A stretch of DNA of 5,426 bases from contig CAKSGI010000136.1 in NCBI GenBank assembly GCA_934454005.1, positions 1 to 5,426 on the forward strand. Direction: 5' to 3'. Of the stretch, positions 1-5,426 are shown piece by piece. The translations under genes and the position numbers were made by a program. The stretch comes from an uncultured Eubacteriales bacterium. Lineage in GTDB: Bacteria; Bacillota_A; Clostridia; Oscillospirales; Acutalibacteraceae. Numbering within the stretch: position 1 is the stretch's first letter; each line of letters opens with the position of its first letter. The notes under the pieces are model-generated. The model saw only the letters and a program-made list of their open reading frames with translations. It was not told where the DNA came from and did no database searches.

Positions 1-157
1 CAGAAAAAAGACCTCAAAAATTGAGGTATCCTTGGAACCTAAGGTAAAGGAAGAATTTATGCAACTAATTCATGATAATGGTGGCAATGCATCGGTAATG
101 ATAGGCCAGTGGATTAATGAATATATTAAAGGAAACAGAGAGGAAGACAAGAAATGA
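1..157 (+). CDS. Ribbon-helix-helix (Arc/MetJ/CopG-like) DNA-binding protein, 5'-truncated
   Basis: An open frame enters from the window edge (first whole codon at 2) and runs 51 codons to TGA at 155-157. The visible protein reads RKKTSKIEVSLEP, then a helix to about residue 25, a turn rich in Asn and Gly (DNGGN, 25-29), and a second helix from Ser31 to Ile42 (ASVMIGQWINEYI). It ends in a charged tail. One short strand with alternating residues (KIEVSLE) followed by two helices is the ribbon-helix-helix fold, whose dimers insert the strand into the DNA major groove. Probably only a few N-terminal residues are missing, since these proteins are often 50-60 aa. The stop overlaps the start of the first methyltransferase (ATGA), so the two are likely translationally coupled. 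This suggests, by inference, an autoregulator or controller of the restriction-modification operon. An antitoxin or an unrelated small RHH protein remains possible. The fold call rests on pattern only. Confidence 0.72.
   Translation, partial: RKKTSKIEVSLEPKVKEEFMQLIHDNGGNASVMIGQWINEYIKGNREEDKK
11..27. repeat. Perfect 7-bp inverted repeat with 3-bp spacer (ACCTCAA-AAA-TTGAGGT)
   Basis: The left arm at 11-17 and the right arm at 21-27 are exact reverse complements around AAA. The repeat lies inside the coding sequence of the RHH protein, over the codons of its DNA-contacting strand. It is not followed by a T-run, so it is not an intrinsic terminator. It could be an intragenic operator for a dimeric regulator, an mRNA hairpin, or coincidence. 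No second copy was noticed by eye in the window. Confidence 0.4.
137..146 (+). promoter_or_regulatory. Ribosome binding site of the first methyltransferase
   Basis: AGAGAGGAAG lies inside the end of the RHH gene. Its AGGA core (141-144) is 9 bases upstream of the ATG at 154. This supports that start, which also places the protein exactly at the usual beginning of a compact C5 methyltransferase (MKVVSLFSG). Confidence 0.7.
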
Positions 158-1110
158 AAGTTGTTTCATTATTTAGTGGAATTGGTGGATTAGACCAAGG
201 GTTTATAAATGCCGGATTTGACGTAATATGGGCAAATGACATTGATAAGTATGCTGCACATACTTATGACTGCAATTATCCTAGAGGGATAATGCACCTT
301 GGAGATATAAATGAAATACCTTTAGAAAGCATACCTTGTCACGATGTGCTTTGTGCGGGATTTCCATGTCAGCCATTTAGCATGATGGGATCCGAATTGG
401 GATTTGAAGATACGAGAGGAACGTTATTTTTTAGAATAGCAGAGATAATTCAATACCAAATTGATCACAATCAAGCACCAAGGGTAATTGTTTTGGAAAA
501 TGTGAGAAGACTTCTTACGCATGACAAAAAAAATACTTTTAAGAGAATTAGGGAAGTATTAGAACAAATGGGGTATAAAGTTTTTTTTAAAGTGCTTAAT
601 TCAGCAGATTACGGAACACCTCAAGTTCGAAATCGATTGTTTGTGGTATGTTTTAGAAATGCAGATGTGGATTTCAATTACCCTAAAGAACAACCATTGA
701 AAATTACTATGCATGACATTTTAGAGAAAAATGTTGAGGATATATATTATTTGTCTGAGAAGGTCAAACCTACTATTTTATCGGATGGTACAGGTGGGTA
801 TGTGGCAAAATCAGAAATAAACCAGTCACCAGCAAGACCGCTTTGTGCAACCATGGCAAAGATGCACCGAGCATGCCAAGATAATTATTACTCGGATGAT
901 TATATTTTGGGAAATGGGGATACAGAGCACATAAGAAAATTAACACCGAGAGAATGTGCAAGATTGCAAGGATTTTCAGATGATTTTGTAATTGATGTAT
1001 CGAATACACAAGCATATAAACAATTCGGTAATGCAGTAACGGTAAATGTGGCAAGGGCAGTTGCTGTTGAAATAAGAAATAAACTTGAAGAAATAGGAGA
1101 GTGGCATTGA
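154..1110 (+). CDS. DNA (cytosine-5)-methyltransferase, compact HhaI-like; first modification enzyme of the operon
   Basis: Transfers a methyl group from S-adenosylmethionine to C5 of cytosine in a specific DNA site. All key motifs are present in canonical order: motif I FSGIGG (7-12, AdoMet binding), motif IV GFPCQPFS with catalytic Cys72, motif VI ENV with Glu115, motif VIII QVRNR (157-161), motif IX RKLTPRECARLQGF (261-274) and motif X YKQFGNAV (288-295). The 318 aa length matches the small M.HhaI class (about 327 aa), with no N-terminal extension. The target-recognition region lies roughly at 180-255 and is short. The enzyme looks intact. Its start overlaps the RHH stop (ATGA) and its stop overlaps the next methyltransferase start (TGATG). 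By the LlaJI precedent it would methylate one strand of an asymmetric target, with the next gene modifying the other. The target sequence cannot be read from the protein. Confidence 0.96.
   Translation: MKVVSLFSGIGGLDQGFINAGFDVIWANDIDKYAAHTYDCNYPRGIMHLGDINEIPLESIPCHDVLCAGFPCQPFSMMGSELGFEDTRGTLFFRIAEIIQYQIDHNQAPRVIVLENVRRLLTHDKKNTFKRIREVLEQMGYKVFFKVLNSADYGTPQVRNRLFVVCFRNADVDFNYPKEQPLKITMHDILEKNVEDIYYLSEKVKPTILSDGTGGYVAKSEINQSPARPLCATMAKMHRACQDNYYSDDYILGNGDTEHIRKLTPRECARLQGFSDDFVIDVSNTQAYKQFGNAVTVNVARAVAVEIRNKLEEIGEWH
1095..1099 (+). promoter_or_regulatory. Ribosome binding site fixing the ATG1110 start of the second methyltransferase
   Basis: AGGAG lies within the last codons of the first methyltransferase. 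It is 10 bases upstream of ATG1110 but only 1 base from the in-frame GTG1101. The spacing therefore favours ATG1110, which also gives the common TGATG stop-start overlap. Confidence 0.75.
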
Positions 1111-2528
1111 TGGCTACAAACACAGAAATTAAGGAAATCACCTCATTTATAGATGCTTTTGATTTTGAAAAAGATGGACATTCGGGTGAAATTCCTTTAA
1201 AAAGAATGACATATGATATAGATGAAGAATTTTTGGAAACTAGGGCAAAAATACTAAAATCTGCGTATCAAACAGATTTTATAGTTAAAGAGTGCTTAGA
1301 AAAATTATCATCAATTTGTAATGAAGAATATAGAGAGTGTAGGAGATGTCCTGTAAATAAATATTGTAATACATATATTGCCGAAGCGAGGATGAATATT
1401 CCAGCTGATGCTTTAACTATGGTCGATTTGTTTTGTGGAGCTGGTGGATTATCACTAGGTTTTACACAAGAAGGATTTGTTACAAGCTTAGCTAATGACA
1501 TACAAGAGTGCTGTGTAGACACATATGCACATAACCATCCGGAAACTCCGAGAGATCATATAGTATTGGGGGATATTAAACAGGTTGTGGATGGAATAGA
1601 TGAACTTTTAAGGTATAAAAAGGTTTCTATTGTTATAGGTGGTCCCCCATGTCAAGGATTTAGCGAAGCAAACAGACAAAGAGTTATAGATGATCCACGA
1701 AATCATTTATATAAAAACTTTGTAGAGGTCGTAAAAAAAATTAATCCTCCTTTTTTTGTTATGGAGAATGTGAAAGGAATGTTGTCAGTTGCTGGACAAG
1801 TTATTGAAGATTTCCAAAGCATTGGCTACAAAGTTGCGGCACATGTGTTAAATGCTAAAGACTTTGGGGTTCCACAAAATAGGGAAAGGTTAATTTATAT
1901 TGGTAATAGAGTAGGTGTTGATAATGAAGAAATTTTCACAAGGGTTCAAGAAATTAGTGCTGAGGTTCCCAATACAGTTTTGGGCGATGCACTGTATGGT
2001 TTGAGACCCTTAAAAGCCTCAAGAGTAAAGAATGCTACATCAAGTGAGTCAGAGGAATCAGGATTTATGATTGAGAAATCAAGAAATACGGCTACTAATG
2101 CATATATTAAACTTATTAATGGAGGGAAAAATTATCCTTTAACATGCAACCATAAAGCTAGATATAATAACGATAGAGATATTGAAATTTATGGAAGGAT
2201 GAATCCAGGTGACAAATCGGATGACCCTAAGATAGCAGATATAATGCCTTATAAGAGCAGAAATAATATTTTTAAGGATAAATATTTTAAGTTGGAACCG
2301 GATAAGGTATGTAAAACGATTACTGCTCATATGAAGTTTGACTGCAATATGTATATTCATCCGAACCAGGCAAGAGGATTAACGCCAAGAGAAGCTGCAA
2401 GAGTCCAATCATATCCAGACGATTATTTTTTTAGAGGGGCTTATACAAAAACATATATGCAGATTGGAAATTCAGTGCCACCGTTGTTAGGAAGAGCAAT
2501 TGCAAAGGCAATAAAAGAATTTATGTAA
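1110..2528 (+). CDS. DNA (cytosine-5)-methyltransferase with N-terminal iron-sulfur-like cysteine motif; second modification enzyme
   Basis: A 472-aa m5C methyltransferase. An extension of about 103 residues precedes motif I (DLFCGAGG, 106-113). Then come motif IV GGPPCQGFS with catalytic Cys181, motif VI MENV with Glu219, motif VIII PQNRER (255-260), a long target-recognition region (about 270-405), motif IX RGLTPREAARVQSYP (421-435) and motif X QIGNSVPP (451-458). All catalytic elements look intact. In the extension, Cys70, Cys77, Cys80 and Cys86 form C-x6-C-x2-C-x5-C, including CRRCPVNKYC. This is the exact spacing of the [4Fe-4S] loop at the end of the endonuclease III/MutY helix-hairpin-helix glycosylase domain. 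No helix-hairpin-helix motif or glycosylase catalytic residues are evident before it, so cluster binding and a structural or DNA-contact role are inference. ATG1110 is preferred over GTG1101 by Shine-Dalgarno spacing. The gene probably pairs with the preceding enzyme to methylate the opposite strand. It is clearly not a recent duplicate of that enzyme. Confidence 0.95.
   Translation: MATNTEIKEITSFIDAFDFEKDGHSGEIPLKRMTYDIDEEFLETRAKILKSAYQTDFIVKECLEKLSSICNEEYRECRRCPVNKYCNTYIAEARMNIPADALTMVDLFCGAGGLSLGFTQEGFVTSLANDIQECCVDTYAHNHPETPRDHIVLGDIKQVVDGIDELLRYKKVSIVIGGPPCQGFSEANRQRVIDDPRNHLYKNFVEVVKKINPPFFVMENVKGMLSVAGQVIEDFQSIGYKVAAHVLNAKDFGVPQNRERLIYIGNRVGVDNEEIFTRVQEISAEVPNTVLGDALYGLRPLKASRVKNATSSESEESGFMIEKSRNTATNAYIKLINGGKNYPLTCNHKARYNNDRDIEIYGRMNPGDKSDDPKIADIMPYKSRNNIFKDKYFKLEPDKVCKTITAHMKFDCNMYIHPNQARGLTPREAARVQSYPDDYFFRGAYTKTYMQIGNSVPPLLGRAIAKAIKEFM
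1317..1367 (+). other. C-x6-C-x2-C-x5-C motif, putative [4Fe-4S] cluster loop
   Basis: The four Cys codons (residues 70, 77, 80 and 86 of the second methyltransferase) span this segment. Spacing and flavour (Cys-x-x-Cys-Pro followed by Cys) match the iron-sulfur loop of endonuclease III and MutY. The spacing is read directly. Cluster binding is inferred. A zinc site is the main alternative. Confidence 0.6.
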
Positions 2529-2531
2529 AAG

Positions 2532-2539
2532 AGGGAGGT
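2532..2539 (+). promoter_or_regulatory. Strong ribosome binding site of the McrB-like gene
   Basis: AGGGAGGT ends 6 bases before ATG2546 and lies in the 17-base gap after the second methyltransferase stop. It is close to the ideal anti-16S match and is the only site in the operon lying wholly between genes. The restriction subunit therefore appears able to initiate independently rather than only by coupling. Confidence 0.8.
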
Positions 2540-2545
2540 AAATAT

Positions 2546-4855
2546 ATGGAATTTACTAAAGCGATTGGCGATGTAAAAAAAGTGTTGGAATCTATCGGAT
2601 CAGAAATTGATGTGACTGACTATGATGGGTTAATTGTAAAGCGTTTAGAGGCATCAAATACATTGGATGCCGGTAGAACGACTAAACAGTCGCACATAGC
2701 AATAACTGGTGCTCAAATGGATATGTTTCCTTATGTAAGAGCAGATGGTTACTTTGAAGTGGACTATGAAAAAGAGGATGCAAACTTAAAAAAATATTTT
2801 GTTGCACAAATTCCGGCTTATCTACATAAAGAAAATGTGGAGTATCTGGGGGAAGATGTTGCAATTGCTAGTAAGGAACAATTAGTTCATATATCAATAG
2901 TTAGAAGCAGAAGAAATAATGCAGCTGATCAAATTCAGATGTCAATGACATATATGGATTCTCCTAAATTCATTGAATTTAGAAGGAGTGTTCATGCTGG
3001 GAGTTATCTCATCATGTTAAAGAGAACAAAAGCATTAGTTTATGATATATTTGTTGTTAAGCCGGCTAATATAATAATTGATGATATAGACTTATCGCAA
3101 ATGAATAATATATTCTGCAAAGCTAAAACCAATACAGTGGTTAAACTTGACGAAATATTAGTTCAGAAGAATGAAGATGTTAATATGCAAGGTGAAAATG
3201 ATATTACTCCAGAATGGTTTAAACAAAAAGAAAAGGAGTTTCCAACCCTTGATGAAGAGGCGAATTTATTTGCAAATTCCTTTCTAGAAAGATTTTCGCC
3301 TCAAAAATTAGCTGATTTGGTAGGGGGAGAGTTGTTAAATACAATCTTCTTAAATAAAGATAATAAAACTAATTTGTGTTATATGCTTGAATTTGATTCG
3401 GATTGTAGACGAATGTATGGAAGTATAAAATCCGGAACAGCATATAAGTATGGATTGCATTATAGTCAAAAAAACAAATCTTGGGCAACTGGAACGGGGC
3501 GCAATCCTCAATTTCTAACAGAAGAGGAAGCAATTGAGTTAGGAACACAAATAAGGGATAATTTAATTGCTGGAGCTGAACTTATTCATGATATGGGGAA
3601 AGTTAATTCACTGGAGGATTATCAGAATCTATATGATGATTTGTGCGATGTTACAGATGGATACATTAATCGAGTATGGTTTGTAAAATATTATGCAATA
3701 CTTTACCCTAATATCTTTCCACCTATTTATAGCATTAATGCACAAAATACAGTATTAAACAGATTATCCATTGATCCAGGTAATAATGTTCTTTGCCGAA
3801 TTGGTCAGATTCGTAATTATGTTGATAAATGTAATATTTCTAATATTATGTTTAGTAGAATTTTTTGGACATTTTGCAATAATGACCTTAACAAAGAAGA
3901 GGAGCAAGAGGTTGAGGAGAAAAACAAATTGAAAAACTGCCTTGAAATAGTACGAGATCCAAGAATTAACAAAATTCATCCAATGAACTTTATTGTTTAT
4001 GGGGCACCAGGAACGGGAAAAACATACTCCATGGTTGAATACGCATTGGCTATTATTGATGGCATTTCAGTTGAAGATTTCAGAAGAGAAAACCAAGATA
4101 GAGGGAATAATGTTAATCGTTACAAGGAACTATTAAAGAAGGGACAGATAGTATTTACTACTTTCCATCAGAATTATGGTTACGAAGAGTTTATACAGGG
4201 GTTGCGTCCTGACAAAGATAGTGAAACGATGGCATTTAAGACGGTAGATGGAGTGTTTAAAGTTATTGCAGATACTGCACTTAATGATAGTGATGACAAA
4301 AATTATGTCATAATTATTGATGAAATCAATCGTGCCAATATATCTAAGGTGTTTGGAGAACTGATTACACTTATTGAAGAGGACAAGCGATGGGGCGAAT
4401 TGAACGAGACGAGTGTAACACTACAGTCTGGTGATCAGTTTGCAGTACCGAATAATTTATACATAGTCGGCACAATGAATTCAGCAGATAAATCAATTTC
4501 ACTAATTGATGCTGCACTCAGAAGGAGATTTGATTTTATCGAGCAGAAGCCGGATTCAACACTTGTTCCAGAAGGAGTATTAAGAGAGATGTTCGATAAT
4601 ATAAATGAAAATCTCGTTAGTGAATTAGATAGTACAGATCTTCTTGTCGGTCATTCGTATTTTATGAAGAAGACAGAGGGAGATTTATGTAATATCCTTA
4701 ACAATAACATCATTCCACTACTTTATGAGTATTTTTATGACAATAGGAAAAAAGTAGCAAAATTATTAAAAGATGCAATTGATAAGTCAAGGGCACAGAT
4801 TGAAATTGTTGACGAAAAGGTAGGAAGATTAAGAGTAAAGGACAAGGTGGAATAG
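2546..4855 (+). CDS. McrB-like AAA+ NTPase, LlaJI R1-type restriction subunit
   Basis: A 769-aa motor and recognition subunit. The C-terminal AAA+ domain (about 475-750) has Walker A GAPGTGKT (486-493, Lys492), Walker B VIIIDEINRAN (588-598, Asp592/Glu593), and the McrB-type signature GTMNSADKS (642-650) followed by the basic LRRRFDF segment (658-664). McrB family members hydrolyse GTP as ring assemblies and recruit McrC. GTP rather than ATP use is assumed here from family. The N-terminal part is much longer than in E. coli McrB (about 460 aa in total). A first module at about 1-205 contains HISIVRSRR (115-123) and probably does DNA recognition, as does the B3-like N-domain known for the Helicobacter LlaJI R1 homologue. 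A second module at about 240-445 contains MYGSIKSGTAYKYG and resembles a domain seen upstream of many McrB-type AAA domains. A charged Glu/Lys linker (447-460) joins it to the motor. The start is set by the strong ribosome binding site. The following mcrC-like start lies 1 base after the stop. Confidence 0.92.
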   Translation: MEFTKAIGDVKKVLESIGSEIDVTDYDGLIVKRLEASNTLDAGRTTKQSHIAITGAQMDMFPYVRADGYFEVDYEKEDANLKKYFVAQIPAYLHKENVEYLGEDVAIASKEQLVHISIVRSRRNNAADQIQMSMTYMDSPKFIEFRRSVHAGSYLIMLKRTKALVYDIFVVKPANIIIDDIDLSQMNNIFCKAKTNTVVKLDEILVQKNEDVNMQGENDITPEWFKQKEKEFPTLDEEANLFANSFLERFSPQKLADLVGGELLNTIFLNKDNKTNLCYMLEFDSDCRRMYGSIKSGTAYKYGLHYSQKNKSWATGTGRNPQFLTEEEAIELGTQIRDNLIAGAELIHDMGKVNSLEDYQNLYDDLCDVTDGYINRVWFVKYYAILYPNIFPPIYSINAQNTVLNRLSIDPGNNVLCRIGQIRNYVDKCNISNIMFSRIFWTFCNNDLNKEEEQEVEEKNKLKNCLEIVRDPRINKIHPMNFIVYGAPGTGKTYSMVEYALAIIDGISVEDFRRENQDRGNNVNRYKELLKKGQIVFTTFHQNYGYEEFIQGLRPDKDSETMAFKTVDGVFKVIADTALNDSDDKNYVIIIDEINRANISKVFGELITLIEEDKRWGELNETSVTLQSGDQFAVPNNLYIVGTMNSADKSISLIDAALRRRFDFIEQKPDSTLVPEGVLREMFDNINENLVSELDSTDLLVGHSYFMKKTEGDLCNILNNNIIPLLYEYFYDNRKKVAKLLKDAIDKSRAQIEIVDEKVGRLRVKDKVE
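4001..4024 (+). other. Walker A (P-loop) of the McrB-like protein
   Basis: These codons encode GAPGTGKT (residues 486-493), the phosphate-binding loop; the Walker B DEINR follows about 100 residues later. The order and spacing match the McrB branch of AAA+ proteins. Confidence 0.95.
4844..4850 (+). promoter_or_regulatory. Ribosome binding site of the McrC-like gene
   Basis: AAGGTGG lies inside the last codons of the McrB-like gene, 6 bases before ATG4857 and 9 bases before the second in-frame ATG4860. Either start is plausible. The choice changes the protein by one Met. Confidence 0.6.
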
Positions 4856-4856
4856 T

Positions 4857-5426
4857 ATGATGCTGGACAGGTATGAATACAGCAAAATTTCAAATGCTAA
4901 ATTGCCAGGAACTTGGCAATCGCAGGTAGCACTTGATGAATTGTTGGATTTCTTACAGCAGAATTGGGAACAAAGGTCTGTGTTTTATGAAGATGGGGAA
5001 ATAAGCAGTAAACAACAGTTCCTTGATTTTCTTGGTGCAGGAGCAATAAGAACAAAAAAATATATTGGTACAATTGTTTTTAAGGGTGAGCAACTTAACA
5101 TTTATCCGAGAGTATTTAGCACAGAAAAAGAAGATCATGAGACTGATGGTTTGACCCAGAAACATTTATTGAAAAATCTTGTTAAATGGGTTGAATACTG
5201 TAATAAACTGGAATACCCTTTTATAAATATATCCAGTGAACTCAGTGATGCAGAGGATTTAAAGGAACTGTTTATTACACTGTATATTGGATATGTGCGG
5301 AGTGCAATTGAAAGGGGACTGTATTATCAATATGTTGATGAGACAGAAGATTGTACAAGCATAAAGGGGAAATTTGACCTAAAGGATTATTTGATATCAA
5401 AGATACCAAATGGGCAAGCAGATAAG
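4857..5426 (+). CDS. McrC-like nuclease subunit, LlaJI R2-type, 3'-truncated by window edge
   Basis: The frame opens at ATG4857, 1 base after the McrB-like stop, and stays open for 190 codons to the last base. The product begins MMLDRYEYSK. A strand region, GTIVFKGEQLNIYPRVF (71-87), corresponds to the conserved McrC pattern in which a hydrophobic strand leads to an 'I-x-P-K/R' turn. Later comes a helical segment with IERGLYYQYV (151-160) and then SIKGKFDLKDYL (168-179), matching the McrC 'RGL-x-x-x-Y ... GR-x-D' layout. In the family, McrC binds the McrB ring, stimulates its NTPase and carries a C-terminal PD-(D/E)xK nuclease domain. The catalytic residues fall beyond the window and cannot be checked. 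Assignment rests on these patterns plus position directly after an McrB-like gene. Tight spacing suggests coupled, stoichiometric expression. Confidence 0.85.
   Translation, partial: MMLDRYEYSKISNAKLPGTWQSQVALDELLDFLQQNWEQRSVFYEDGEISSKQQFLDFLGAGAIRTKKYIGTIVFKGEQLNIYPRVFSTEKEDHETDGLTQKHLLKNLVKWVEYCNKLEYPFINISSELSDAEDLKELFITLYIGYVRSAIERGLYYQYVDETEDCTSIKGKFDLKDYLISKIPNGQADK

Noticed and set aside
1101..1109. GTG1101 as start of the second methyltransferase (475 aa)
   Set aside because: The Shine-Dalgarno sequence would sit 1 base from this GTG. ATG1110 has 10-base spacing and a TGATG overlap.
773..1141. 122-codon open frame on the - strand across the end of the first methyltransferase
   Set aside because: It lies wholly opposite a methyltransferase with intact motifs, its Leu/His-rich translation resembles no family, and no ribosome binding site supports it. 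It is a shadow frame, as are the other - strand frames at 1268-1522, 2139-2360, 2682-2864, 3764-3979 and 4953-5165.
1110..1418. N-terminal extension of the second methyltransferase as a full endonuclease III-like glycosylase domain
   Set aside because: Only the four-cysteine loop matches. About 70 residues before it are too few for the glycosylase fold, and no helix-hairpin-helix or catalytic Lys/Asp pattern is seen.
4204..4208. GCGTC, the complement of the LlaJI site GACGC, inside the McrB-like gene
   Set aside because: A single 5-bp match is expected by chance, and nothing in the proteins shows that this system shares LlaJI specificity.
2546..5426. Reading the McrB/McrC pair as a stand-alone type IV (methylation-dependent) system
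   Set aside because: Two intact m5C methyltransferases are in the same tight operon. Cutting methylated sites would attack the host, so a LlaJI-like blocked-by-methylation mode fits better, although this is inference.

Overview
The window is AT-rich, with many AGA arginine and ATA isoleucine codons and strong GGAGG-type ribosome binding sites. This suggests a low-GC Bacillota, perhaps of clostridial or Lachnospiraceae type, but no chromosomal marker gene fixes the taxon. Everything visible reads on the + strand and forms one compact operon. There is no RNA gene, insertion sequence, CRISPR array or terminator, and no gene-free stretch longer than about 17 bases.

Layout: (1) The 3' part of a small ribbon-helix-helix DNA-binding protein (1-157), whose stop codon overlaps the next start as ATGA. 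(2) A compact HhaI-sized cytosine-5 DNA methyltransferase, 318 aa (154-1110). (3) A second, unrelated-looking cytosine-5 methyltransferase, 472 aa (1110-2528), joined by a TGATG overlap. Its N-terminal extension has a C-x6-C-x2-C-x5-C motif identical in spacing to the [4Fe-4S] loop of endonuclease III and MutY. (4) A 769-aa McrB-type AAA+ NTPase with a long N-terminal region (2546-4855). (5) The first 190 codons of an McrC-type protein (4857-5426), cut by the window edge.

Two m5C methyltransferases followed by McrB-like and McrC-like subunits is the architecture of the LlaJI (Lactococcus) type of restriction-modification system, with BsuMI of Bacillus subtilis as a looser relative. By that precedent, the two methyltransferases would protect the two strands of an asymmetric site. 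The McrB-like protein would recognise unmodified DNA and use NTP-driven remodelling or translocation, and the McrC-like protein would supply the nuclease. This is the reverse of classical E. coli McrBC, which cuts methylated DNA, because a methylation-dependent nuclease next to two active m5C methyltransferases would be self-destructive.

The least routine elements are the iron-sulfur-like cysteine motif in the second methyltransferase and the translationally coupled ribbon-helix-helix gene at the head of the operon. A perfect 7-bp inverted repeat lies inside that gene, which may be a controller of the system. The large two-part N-terminus of the McrB-like subunit is also notable.
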